Origin: VXNF01 sp964291305
Lineage (GTDB): Bacteria > Actinomycetota > Acidimicrobiia > Acidimicrobiales > CATQHL01
Direction of reading: 5' to 3'
Assembly (NCBI GenBank): GCA_964291305.2
Contig: OZ219783.1
Location: forward strand, 496,001 to 560,000
DNA length: 64,000 nt
Made by a program: the position numbers and the translations under genes. Of the stretch, positions 53,732 to 61,877 are shown in pieces; position 1 is the first letter of the stretch, and each line of letters starts with the position of its first letter. The notes under the pieces were generated by a model. That model was given only the letters and a program-made list of their open reading frames with translations. It made no database searches and was not told where the DNA came from.

Positions 53732-54457
53732 ATGAGTGATGTAGCCACCGGCACTGAGTTTGACGACGCCGACGACCTCGACCTGTCAGCGCTGAGCGAC
53801 GAGGAACTCTGCGCCCAGATGCACGACGATCTCTACGACGGCCTAGCAGACGAGATTGCCGAGGGCACCAACATCCTGCTCGAGCGCGGCTGGCCAGCAG
53901 ACAAGGCCCTGAATGATGCCCTAGTGGAAGGCATGCGCATCGTCGGCATCGACTTCCGTGACGGCATTCTTTTCGTCCCCGAAGTGCTGCTGGCGGCGAA
54001 CGCCATGAAGGCGGGGATGGCCATTCTGCGGCCGCTGTTGGCCGAGACGGGTGCCGAACCCGTCGGCAGCGTGGTCATCGGCACGGTAAAGGGAGACATC
54101 CACGACATCGGGAAGAACCTGGTGGCGATGATGTTGGAGGGTGCCGGCTTCGAGGTGTTCGACTTGGGCATCAACACCGATGTGGAGGAGTTCCTCAATG
54201 CCCTAGACGAGCATAAGCCCGACATCTTGGGTATGTCGGCGCTGCTCACTACCACCATGCCGTATATGAAGGTGGTAATCGACACGCTGATCGAGAAAGG
54301 TCGTCGGGAGGAGTTCATCATCCTCGTGGGGGGTGCGCCGCTCAATGAGGAGTTTGGGATGGCCATTGGGGCCGACGCCTACTGCCGTGACGCGGCCATC
54401 GCCGCAGAGACCGCTACGAAGTTCTTAAACGAGCGTCGCGCCGCCGCTGCCGCTTGA
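53732..54457 (+). CDS. corrinoid protein (MtbC/MttC/MtgC family)
   Basis: 241 residues. Cap domain (about 30-105) with EIAEGTNILLERGWPADKALNDALVEGMRIVG, then the B12-binding Rossmann-like domain with the cobalt-ligand motif DIHDIG (Asp122, His124, Gly127) and FDLGINTDVEEFL, SALLTTTMPYM, VGGAPLN. It carries the methyl group between an MttB-type enzyme and the H4folate methyltransferase. The first 35 residues are strikingly acidic (EFDDADDLDLSALSDEEL), unlike the cap domain proper. Only corrinoid protein in the window, so both MttB-type enzymes probably use it. Confidence 0.95.
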   Translation: MSDVATGTEFDDADDLDLSALSDEELCAQMHDDLYDGLADEIAEGTNILLERGWPADKALNDALVEGMRIVGIDFRDGILFVPEVLLAANAMKAGMAILRPLLAETGAEPVGSVVIGTVKGDIHDIGKNLVAMMLEGAGFEVFDLGINTDVEEFLNALDEHKPDILGMSALLTTTMPYMKVVIDTLIEKGRREEFIILVGGAPLNEEFGMAIGADAYCRDAAIAAETATKFLNERRAAAAA

Positions 54458-54475
54458 TCTTCTGCGGCTGATCTA

Positions 54476-55111
54476 ATGACAGCGACTCGTCGCCAGATGG
54501 TGCAAGAGGCGCGTAGTCGGGTCCTGGTAATCGCTTGTGGAGCGCTGGCTCGAGAACTAGCGGCGATCACGGCCGAGTTGGGCGGATTGGACTTCGAATG
54601 CCTCCCGGCCCGGCTGCACAACCGACCGGAGCAGATCCCCGAGGCGGTGCGTCAGCGAGTGCGCAGAGCCCGCGGTGCCTACCAAACGATCCTCGTGGGG
54701 TATATGGATTGCGGTACGGGCGGCTTGTTGGACCGCGTGTGCGCCGAGGAGGGGGTGGAGCGGCTTCCCGGAGCCCACTGCTACGAGTTGTACGCAGGCA
54801 CGGAACTTTTCGATGCTCTCCAGGAGGACGAACCGGGCACTTTTTATCTCACCGATTACCTGGTGCGGCATTTCGAGCGGCTGATCCTGGAGGGGCTGGG
54901 CATCAAAGCTCACCCGCAACTACGTGAGGTGTATTTCGGCAACTACACCCGGGTTGTACACCTAGCGCAGGAGCCTGACGCTGCCTTGGAGGCTGTGGGC
55001 CGGCGCGCTGCGGTGAGCCTGGGGTTGCGCTACGAGCAGATTCAGGTGGGAACCGAAGGTCTGGCAGCATCGCTAGGTGCCGGGAGGCGACTTGCGGTGC
55101 GGGCAGCTTGA
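54476..55111 (+). CDS. DUF1638 domain-containing protein
   Basis: 211 residues. Conserved-looking elements are VLVIACGALARELAAI, LPARLHNRPEQIP, ILVGYMDCGTGGLLD and AHCYELYAGTELFDAL, with Cys and His residues suitable for metal or corrinoid contact. DUF1638 proteins have no established function but sit beside MttB and corrinoid-protein genes in other bacteria and archaea, which points to a helper role in corrinoid-dependent demethylation. Its start is 18 bases after the corrinoid gene stop, and its stop overlaps the next gene's TTG start. Confidence 0.9.
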   Translation: MTATRRQMVQEARSRVLVIACGALARELAAITAELGGLDFECLPARLHNRPEQIPEAVRQRVRRARGAYQTILVGYMDCGTGGLLDRVCAEEGVERLPGAHCYELYAGTELFDALQEDEPGTFYLTDYLVRHFERLILEGLGIKAHPQLREVYFGNYTRVVHLAQEPDAALEAVGRRAAVSLGLRYEQIQVGTEGLAASLGAGRRLAVRAA

Positions 55112-55548
55112 TCGTGGTGGCGCGGGGTGAGGCTTCGGGTGGACGCCGGCGGCGGCGAGATGGCTACGGCGAGTTAGTCATCATTAGCTGGCGTGACATC
55201 CCGGCTCAGGTCAACGCTGGCTCGGGTGAGCATAAGGTCCAGCGAATTCTGCCTCGCCGCTTCCAGCGGGCTATCGACTCCGCCGCCATGGTGGCCGGCA
55301 AGTCCGAGGCCTCGCAGTACATAGGGGAGTGGCGGCGGAACCCCCGCCCTGCGGCCGGCGACGATCCCGAGAGCGCCGCTCTGCGTTTGGCCGCAGAACT
55401 AGAGGAGGCGTTTCCGCGTGAGCGCCTCGAGGAGTTCGTGGCCACCGGCGGTTGGGATCCAGATCGAGTTGATCCTCTCGACACCGACAGCAAACCGACT
55501 ATCGATCTACCGACCACCGAACTGCAGCACCAGGAGGAAGCGTCTTGA
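55108..55548 (+). CDS. PF13769 (virulence_fact-type) small protein
   Basis: 146 residues. Basic N-terminus (GGRRRRRDGYG), then the domain LVIISWRDIPAQVNAGSG (about 27-45), RFQRAIDSAAMVAGKSEASQYIGEWRR and an acidic C-terminus. The family name is historical; nothing here indicates virulence. The TTG start overlaps the DUF1638 stop (TTGA), and its own stop overlaps the methyltransferase start the same way, so it is locked between methyl-transfer genes. Function unknown; a structural partner of the methyl-transfer complex is plausible. Confidence 0.8.
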   Translation: MIVVARGEASGGRRRRRDGYGELVIISWRDIPAQVNAGSGEHKVQRILPRRFQRAIDSAAMVAGKSEASQYIGEWRRNPRPAAGDDPESAALRLAAELEEAFPRERLEEFVATGGWDPDRVDPLDTDSKPTIDLPTTELQHQEEAS

Positions 55549-56447
55549 CCGAGACAGTTATAAGTTCTCGAACCAAAGAAGTGGTTATCGGTTTCGAGCG
55601 CCCCTTCGTGATGATCGGCGAGCGGATCAACCCCACCGGGCGAAAGCTGCTGACCGAAGAGATGAAGCTTGGCGACTTCAGCCGTGTCGAGGCCGACGCA
55701 GTTGCCCAGGTGGCCTCAGGTGCCCACATCTTGGATGTAAACGCCGGTATTCCCCTGGCTGACGAGCCGGCGTTGCTCACCCGAGCGGTAAAGCTGGTAC
55801 AAGAAGTGACCGACGTACCGCTCTCTATCGACTCCTCGATCGTGGGAGCTCTGGAAGCGGCCATAACCGTCTACGACGGCAAGCCGCTCATCAACTCCGT
55901 GACCGGCGAGGAGGAGGTCATGGAACGGGTCCTGCCGTTAGTGAAGCGTCACGGTGCCGCCGTTGTGGCGATCTCCAACGACGAGACCGGAATCAGCGAA
56001 GACCCCGATGTTCGTTTCGAGGTGGCTCGTCGGATCATCGAACGGGCGGACGACCACGGCATCCACCACTCCGACGTTGTGGTGGATCCGCTAGTGATGC
56101 CGATCGGGGCTGTCGGGACCGCCGGACGCCAGGTTCTGCACCTGGTGCGCCGGCTGCGGGAGGAGTTGAAGGTCAACACCACTTGCGGTGCCAGCAACGT
56201 CAGTTTCGGGCTGCCCAACCGTCACGCCATCACTGGCACCTTCCTGTCCATGGCGATCGGCGCTGGTATGACCTCGGCGATCATGAACCCGTTGCATCCG
56301 GAGGTAAAGAACGCAGTCATGGCGGCCGATGTGTTGGCCGGCCACGATCGGGACTGCATGGCCTGGATCGGCGAGCATCGGGAGTTGGGTGCGCTGGGAG
56401 TCGGTATCTCCCGGCGCCGAGGCGGGCGGCGCCGCAGCGCAGCTTGA
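55545..56447 (+). CDS. methyl-H4folate:corrinoid methyltransferase (MtgA/MtvA/CFeSP-MeTr-like, pterin-binding)
   Basis: 300 residues of the pterin-binding TIM-barrel family. Pterin-contact elements are visible: VMIGERINPTGRK, LDVNAGI, LSIDSSI, LINSVTG, VDPLVMPIG and GASNVSFGLPNR. It transfers the methyl group from the corrinoid protein to H4folate. TTG start with a strong CAGGAGGAAGCGTC site, overlapping the upstream stop by four bases. The last residues (SRRRGGRRRSAA) are an Arg-rich tail not needed for the barrel. Confidence 0.92.
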   Translation: MTETVISSRTKEVVIGFERPFVMIGERINPTGRKLLTEEMKLGDFSRVEADAVAQVASGAHILDVNAGIPLADEPALLTRAVKLVQEVTDVPLSIDSSIVGALEAAITVYDGKPLINSVTGEEEVMERVLPLVKRHGAAVVAISNDETGISEDPDVRFEVARRIIERADDHGIHHSDVVVDPLVMPIGAVGTAGRQVLHLVRRLREELKVNTTCGASNVSFGLPNRHAITGTFLSMAIGAGMTSAIMNPLHPEVKNAVMAADVLAGHDRDCMAWIGEHRELGALGVGISRRRGGRRRSAA

Positions 56448-56532
56448 GCAACTTGCGCCGCGACCTGAGTCTTGGCGCTTTTCGGTCAACTAGCGCGCCA
56501 AGCGGCTAAAGCAAGCAGGCGCAGGTAGGCAG

Positions 56533-58611
56533 ATGAGCGTGACCATTCTTAAATCCAGCGCCGAGTTTGCCTCCGGCTCGAGCACCAGTGGCGAGCAAAG
56601 TAGCGGCGAGCATCGGGTGGTCTTCACGCCGTCGGGAATCGAGCTGGCCGTGCCGACGGGCACCAGCGTGCTCGACGCCGCACGTCTCGGCGGCGTGGAC
56701 CTGGATTCGGTGTGCGGCGGGCGCGGCTTGTGCGGGCGCTGTCAGGTGGTGCCGGCTCTGGGCCACCACGCTAAGTGGGGTATCACCGCCGCGGCTGAGG
56801 CCCTCTCGGCCCAGGGAAGTGTCGAAGCCGGCTACCGCGGGCGGAGGCCGCTGGCTGAAGATCATCGTCTGGGATGCCAAGCCTTAGTAGCTGCCGATGT
56901 CGTAGTCGACGTGCCCGCTGCCAGCGCTGTGCGACGACCCGTGGTTCGCAAGGCCATCGATCTGGGTGACGTGCAGCTAGACCCACCGATCACATTGCAC
57001 TACCTGGAGTTGGCGCCATCGGTGTTAGGCGACGAGATGAGCGACGCTGAGAGGTTGCTGGAGGCGCTGGCGTGTGACTGGGGCTTAGTCGATGTGGTCG
57101 TGCCGCTGGAGGTGTTGGCGAGTCTGCAGGCGGCGGTTCACGAAGCCAACGGGGCAGTCACCGCGGTAGTGGCGGACCGGAGCCAGCTGCTAGCGGTCCG
57201 CCCCGGATACTCCGATGAGGCTTGGGGTATTGCCATCGATGTCGGTTCCACCACTCTGGCCGGTTATCTCCTGGACTTGACCACCGGTGAGGTTCTAGCC
57301 ACCGCGGGGCGTATGAATCCGCAGATCCGCTTTGGCGAGGACCTCATGAGCCGAGTGTCCTATGTGATGCTGAATCCCGCTGGGGCGGCGGCGCTCACCG
57401 AGACGGTCCGGCGGGCGCTCGACGAGTTGATCGGCGAGCTGTGCGAGCCAGGCTCAGCTGAAAGGCGACATGTCCATGACCTCGTGATCGTCGGCAACCC
57501 CATCATGCATCACCTGGTTCTAGGGCTGGATCCCACGCCGCTGGGCGCAGCTCCCTTCACCTTGGCCGAGCGCCGCAGCGTGCGTGCCGCTGCAACCGAC
57601 ATCCAGCTGGGACTACCGCATGCTTCGCTCTATGTGGCTCCCTGCATCGCCGGCCACGTGGGAGCTGACTCCGCGGCCGCCACGCTCGCCGAAGGCCCCC
57701 ACCGGACCTCGAAGCCGCAGTTGCTAGTGGATGTAGGCACCAACGCTGAGATCATCCTCGGTGACGGCGAGCGGGTCTTCGCGGCTTCTAGTCCCACCGG
57801 GCCTGCTTTCGAGGGTGCCCAGATCAGTTGCGGCCAGCGCGCCACCGCTGGCGCTATAGAGCGGGTCCGCATCGACCCCGCCAGCCTCGAGCCACGCTTC
57901 AAGGTGATCGGCTGCGACTTGTGGTCTGACGATCCGGGCTTCGCTGAGGCGCTGGGTTCGCTGCAAGTCTCGGGATTGTGCGGCTCGGGCATCATCGACG
58001 TGGTTGCCGAGATGTACCTGGCCGGCATCATCGACCGCCATGGCGTAGTGCAGGGGCATTTGGCTGAGCGCACGCCTCGGATTGTCCCCGACGGTCGCAC
58101 ATTTGCCTACGAGCTTCAGAGTGAGCCGGTCCGCTTGCGGATCAGCCAAAACGATGTGCGGGCAATACAGTTGGCCAAGGCGGCGTTGCGGGCTGGGATT
58201 GACTTGCTGCTGGAGCATGCCGCAGTAGCCGAGGTTCACGACATCCGCCTAGCGGGTGCTTTCGGGGCCCACATAGACCCGGTGCGGGCATTGGTGCTTG
58301 GCCTGGTGCCGGACGCGCCAGCAGCCGGGGTGCGCTCGGTAGGCAACGCCTCGGGTGCTGGTGCCGCAAGGCTGCTGCTATCGCGGGCTCAACGCCGCGA
58401 GATCAGCCAACTCAGCGAGCGCATTGTCAAGATCGAGACCGCCACCGAGCCCCGCTTCCAGGAGTTATTTGTGGCAGCCATGGCCTTTCCGCACGAGACC
58501 GCACCAACGCCGCATCTGGCGCAGGTAGTAGAACTGCCAGCCCCAGAGACCCCAGAGAACAGCGATCGGGTCGCTGGAGCTGGAGCTAGGCGTCGCCGCC
58601 GAGCCAGGTGA
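56533..58611 (+). CDS. RACo-type corrinoid activator: [2Fe-2S] ferredoxin + ASKHA (DUF4445) ATPase
   Basis: 692 residues. The N-terminal ferredoxin domain has Cys61, Cys67, Cys70 and Cys115 in plant-type spacing (VCGGRGLCGRC ... LGC). A linker and the large ASKHA domain follow, with AIDVGSTTLAGYLLD, MNPQIRFGEDLMSR, LLVDVGTNAEIILGDG, SGLCGSGIIDVVAEMYLAGII and LAGAFGAHID. RACo-type proteins use ATP to re-reduce inactive Co(II) corrinoid to Co(I). This fits a module likely to operate with oxygen nearby. The C-terminus ends in an Arg-rich tail (GARRRRRAR). ATG with AGGTAGGCAG upstream. Confidence 0.93.
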   Translation: MSVTILKSSAEFASGSSTSGEQSSGEHRVVFTPSGIELAVPTGTSVLDAARLGGVDLDSVCGGRGLCGRCQVVPALGHHAKWGITAAAEALSAQGSVEAGYRGRRPLAEDHRLGCQALVAADVVVDVPAASAVRRPVVRKAIDLGDVQLDPPITLHYLELAPSVLGDEMSDAERLLEALACDWGLVDVVVPLEVLASLQAAVHEANGAVTAVVADRSQLLAVRPGYSDEAWGIAIDVGSTTLAGYLLDLTTGEVLATAGRMNPQIRFGEDLMSRVSYVMLNPAGAAALTETVRRALDELIGELCEPGSAERRHVHDLVIVGNPIMHHLVLGLDPTPLGAAPFTLAERRSVRAAATDIQLGLPHASLYVAPCIAGHVGADSAAATLAEGPHRTSKPQLLVDVGTNAEIILGDGERVFAASSPTGPAFEGAQISCGQRATAGAIERVRIDPASLEPRFKVIGCDLWSDDPGFAEALGSLQVSGLCGSGIIDVVAEMYLAGIIDRHGVVQGHLAERTPRIVPDGRTFAYELQSEPVRLRISQNDVRAIQLAKAALRAGIDLLLEHAAVAEVHDIRLAGAFGAHIDPVRALVLGLVPDAPAAGVRSVGNASGAGAARLLLSRAQRREISQLSERIVKIETATEPRFQELFVAAMAFPHETAPTPHLAQVVELPAPETPENSDRVAGAGARRRRRAR

Positions 58612-58670
58612 GTAGGAAGATCAGATGAGCCCAACCCGACGCCACAGCCGGCTGCCATACTGGTAAACCC

Positions 58671-60206
58671 GTGAGCGAGGCACGCAGACGCAGAGGTGGC
58701 GGGAGAGCCGCGCGGCAGGCGGCGCACGCCGCCGCGGCCGCGGTGACGGTGCCGTACCTAAAGCGCAGCGGGGCGCCGTTCGAGATCCTGGACACCGAAA
58801 GTCTGGTACGAATCGAAGAGACGGCCGAGATGCTGCTCTCGGAGGTCGGCGTAGCCTTCCAGGACTTTCCGCTGGCGCTGGAACTGTGGCGCCAGGCGGG
58901 AGCGGAGGTCGCCGGCGAGTTGGTGCGATTTCCTCGCGGGCTCTGCCGCCAAATCGTGCAGGAGAACGCCCCGACCATATACATCCAGCACGCCCGCAAC
59001 CCAGCCCGCAACGTCCAGGTCGGGGGCGACGCCGTGGTGTTCGCCCCCAACTACGGCTCCCCCTTTGTAACCGATCTGGACAGAGGTCGGCGCTACGCCA
59101 CGCTGGAGGACTTCCAGAATGCCGTCAAGCTCACCTACGCGCTGCCGCATTTGCACCACAGCGGAGGGACGTTGTGCGAACCGGTGGATGTGCCGGTAAA
59201 CAAGCGGCACCTGGACATGGTGTATGCCCACTTGCGCTACAGCGACAAGCCATTTATGGGTTCGGTGACCGCCCCCGAGCGGGCTGCTGACTCCATTGAA
59301 ATAGCCCGTATTGCCTTCGGCGGTGACCTGGCTGACCGCACCGTCATGACCTCCCTAATCAACGCTGCCTCGCCGATGCGCTGGGACGCCACGATGCTGG
59401 GTGCCGCCACCACCTACGCCCGGGCTAACCAGGCCTGCGTTATCAGCCCGTTCATCCTGGCGGGGGCTATGTCGCCGGTAACGGTGGCTGGGCTGGCCGC
59501 GCAGTCGCTGGCTGAGGCGCTGTCGGGCATGGCCTATCTACAGTTGGTGCGGCCAGGCGCGCCGGTGGTGTTCGGTACTTTTGCCTCGACCATGTCCATG
59601 GCCACCGGGGCTCCTACCTTCGGCACACCCGAGGCCGGCCAGGCCATCTACGTGATGGCTGCTCTAGCCCGGCGGGTGGGGGTACCGTTCCGCTCCGGCG
59701 GCCAGTTCACCTCTTCCAAGGCTCCCGACGCCCAAGCCGCCTACGAGTCTGCCCACACGCTGCTGCCCACACTGCAAGCCGGCGTGAACTTCGTTTTGCA
59801 CGCCGCTGGCTGGCTAGAGGGCGGTCTGGCGCTCTCCTACGAGAAGCTAATCCTGGACGCTGACCAGCTCGGAGCAATGGCGGTTTACGCCCAAGGCGTC
59901 GATACCTCCGACGGTGGCCTGGCGCTGGAGGCGTTCCGCACTAACGCCCACGGAGACCACTTTCTGGGTAACGCTCACACGCTGGCCAACTTCGAGACCG
60001 CCTTTTGGCGTTCCGAACTAGCCGACCACAACAGCTACGAGCAGTGGTCCGAAGAGGGATCCCTAACCGCCGCCCAGCGGGCCAACACCCGCTGGAAGCA
60101 ACTGCTGGCTGACTACGAGCCCCCCCAGATCGACGAGGCGGTCGACGCAGAACTCCGCGACTACGTAGCCCGCCGCAAAGCCGAGATGCAAGACGAGATT
60201 GGCTGA
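58671..60206 (+). CDS. MttB-family corrinoid methyltransferase (non-pyrrolysine), second copy
   Basis: 511 residues, GTG start 59 bases after the activator gene. Starts with a basic N-terminus (ARRRRGGGRAARQ). Family segments: TESLVRIEETAEMLLSEVGVAF, YGSPFVTDLDRGRRYATLEDFQ, HLDMVYAHLRYSDKPFMGSV and PDAQAAYESAHTLLPTL, then FLGNAHTLANFETAFWR. No in-frame TAG. It is diverged from the first copy, so it probably has a different amine substrate or acts on the next intermediate, using the same corrinoid protein. Its 3' end overlaps the convergent MFS gene by 46 bases. Confidence 0.92.
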   Translation: MSEARRRRGGGRAARQAAHAAAAAVTVPYLKRSGAPFEILDTESLVRIEETAEMLLSEVGVAFQDFPLALELWRQAGAEVAGELVRFPRGLCRQIVQENAPTIYIQHARNPARNVQVGGDAVVFAPNYGSPFVTDLDRGRRYATLEDFQNAVKLTYALPHLHHSGGTLCEPVDVPVNKRHLDMVYAHLRYSDKPFMGSVTAPERAADSIEIARIAFGGDLADRTVMTSLINAASPMRWDATMLGAATTYARANQACVISPFILAGAMSPVTVAGLAAQSLAEALSGMAYLQLVRPGAPVVFGTFASTMSMATGAPTFGTPEAGQAIYVMAALARRVGVPFRSGGQFTSSKAPDAQAAYESAHTLLPTLQAGVNFVLHAAGWLEGGLALSYEKLILDADQLGAMAVYAQGVDTSDGGLALEAFRTNAHGDHFLGNAHTLANFETAFWRSELADHNSYEQWSEEGSLTAAQRANTRWKQLLADYEPPQIDEAVDAELRDYVARRKAEMQDEIG

Positions 60207-61660
60207 AGTAGAAGCGTCAGCCTTCTGGTGACGGTTCGGGCTCGCCGGTCCCTCCCGGCGGGTTCCAGGTCGCCAGTCTCTTTGACAGGTCCGGAGTTGC
60301 CGACCCCGTTGGTTGATTCGGGGCTTCTATTTTCTTCGCCGGTGGGCGTTGTGTTTGCCGTGTCTGCCACGTCGCCGACCCCGTTGGTCGACTCCGGGTC
60401 ACTGTTTTCGCCGGTGGGTGCCGTGTCTGCCACGTCGGGGTGGAAGTTGGCGGTCACGGCGGTGCCGCGGGCGGGAACCGGCAGGTAGTCGCTCTGTTCG
60501 TCGGCGGAAATGGTCGGGTGAGTCAACACCCGGTAGCTCACGTAGACGGCGATGAGGCTGTGGACGGCGGCGAGCACTATGAAGAACGCCACCGTGCTCG
60601 TAGCGCCCATGATGGCCCCGGTAAGAGCGGGGAACACCGCCGCACCCACGCCGGTGACGCGCGCCAGGGTGGCGCTGGCGGAGGTGATCTGGGTTGACGC
60701 TACGTGGTCAACGGTGAGCGCCACGGCGAGGGAGTGCAAGGGGAAGGTGAGTCCGCCGAAGAGGAACATGAGGACCATTGACGGCACAGACGCCGGGGTG
60801 GTTAGCAAGGCGCCAGCCGCGGCTAGGGCTGCTGCTGCTGCGGTGACGCCGATGACGCCGCGCCGGCTTATGCGGTCGGACAGCCAGCCGATAGGCCATT
60901 GGAGTGCCACCGATCCCAGAGGCGCAGCGGCAGTGAACAGGGCGATTTGGCCGCTCGTAAGCCCCTCGGACTTAGCGTAAACCGCAGCTAGCCCTAGCAG
61001 CGTTCCGTGTGCTGCGCCGGTGAGCAGAGCGGTGACCGCACCGGTAGGTATGGTTCTCAGCAGGTGGCGCAGCGAGAGCGGCTCGATTACTACCGCAGGA
61101 GCGGCGGCGGTGGCCGACAGTGCTATCGGCACCAGAGACAGCGATATCAGCACCGAGACCAGGGCGAACAACTCGAAGCTGGCTGGGTCGCCCCCTGGCA
61201 GCAGCATTTGGCCCATGCCAAGCCCGCCCATCATGACCACCATGTAGCTGCCCAGCACCCGACCCCGGTTGGCGTTGGTGGCCATGTCGTTCAGCCATGA
61301 CTCTGTGACCACGTACAGCCCTGCCACGCAAAGCCCGAATACCAATCGCAGCAGGGCCCAGCTGACCGGGTGCACCCAGACGGCGTGCAGGATGGCGGCA
61401 CTGGAGGCCACTGAGGCCAAGGCGGTAAAGACCCGGATGTGGCCCACTGCGGCCACAAACCGCACCGCCACCGCCGTGCCGAACAGGAATCCCACAAAGT
61501 AGGAGGTCATGACCGCACCGGTGACGGCGAAGCCGAATCCCTCGATCTCGGCCCGTACACCCAATACCGAGGACTGCAGGCCGTTGCCCGTCATCAGGAA
61601 CGCCATTCCGATGAGCAAGGTCCGTACGGCCTTGTTGCCCATAATCGAAGGACCTGTCAC
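60161..61660 (-). CDS. MFS transporter with repetitive C-terminal tail
   Basis: 499 residues; the first about 395 contain 12 hydrophobic segments of a major facilitator (LLIGMAFLMTGNG, SWLNDMATNANRGRVLGSYM, GWLSDRISRRGVIG), of the YcaD/sugar-phosphate-like type. The remaining about 100 residues are a polar cytoplasmic tail with two imperfect copies of ADTAPTGEN..PESTNGVG. The GTG at 61660 or the ATG at 61642 could start it. It may export or import a substrate of the demethylation module; operator site 2 lies directly upstream. Confidence 0.87.
   Translation of the reverse strand: MTGPSIMGNKAVRTLLIGMAFLMTGNGLQSSVLGVRAEIEGFGFAVTGAVMTSYFVGFLFGTAVAVRFVAAVGHIRVFTALASVASSAAILHAVWVHPVSWALLRLVFGLCVAGLYVVTESWLNDMATNANRGRVLGSYMVVMMGGLGMGQMLLPGGDPASFELFALVSVLISLSLVPIALSATAAAPAVVIEPLSLRHLLRTIPTGAVTALLTGAAHGTLLGLAAVYAKSEGLTSGQIALFTAAAPLGSVALQWPIGWLSDRISRRGVIGVTAAAAALAAAGALLTTPASVPSMVLMFLFGGLTFPLHSLAVALTVDHVASTQITSASATLARVTGVGAAVFPALTGAIMGATSTVAFFIVLAAVHSLIAVYVSYRVLTHPTISADEQSDYLPVPARGTAVTANFHPDVADTAPTGENSDPESTNGVGDVADTANTTPTGEENRSPESTNGVGNSGPVKETGDLEPAGRDRRARTVTRRLTLLLQPISSCISALRRAT
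60299..60436. repeat. tandem repeat in the MFS C-terminal tail
   Basis: A 75-bp unit (60299-60373) and a 63-bp unit (60374-60436), both in frame, encode 25- and 21-residue copies ending PESTNGVG (opposite strand). The difference is a 12-base in-frame indel. It looks like a recent tandem duplication in a disordered tail. Confidence 0.8.
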
Positions 61661-61743
61661 CCTTGACCCGTCCTAAAACTCGGACCGGGGCGAGGAGTTG
61701 ACCCCGGTCAAGACGCTGGAATCAACCTAGTCTAGCAACGATG

Positions 61744-61776
61744 TTCCGGATTGTGGTACGGTTCCACGATATGGGC
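61744..61776. promoter_or_regulatory. operator-like site between MFS and GFA genes (site 2)
   Basis: TTCCGGAT-TG-TGG-TACGGTT-CCA-CG-ATATGGGC has the same spacing as site 1 at 53621-53653 and matches it at 25 of 33 positions. The inner TGG...CCACGAT block is identical. It lies between divergent genes (MFS minus, GFA plus), with the IclR gene next on the right, so it could control both and the regulator itself. Confidence 0.68.
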
Positions 61777-61781
61777 CATAT

Positions 61782-61806
61782 GTCACACCTGACTCTAAGT
61801 CACACC
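61782..61806. repeat. 8-bp direct repeat near operator site 2
   Basis: GTCACACC occurs at 61782-61789 and 61799-61806, 17 bases apart, about 70 bases upstream of the GFA start. Spacing of about 1.5 helical turns does not suggest a clear protein arrangement; recorded as a possible extra element. Confidence 0.35.
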
Positions 61807-61877
61807 GGGTGTCGCTGGCCAGATGTCCCCAAGACAGCGATCAAGAACATGGCGATCCCGAACATCTGGAGGCGAAC

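Noticed and set aside
51966..60206. Possible pyrrolysine (in-frame TAG) in the MttB-type genes
   Set aside because: Both genes read through full length with no in-frame TAG, so they belong to the non-pyrrolysine group.
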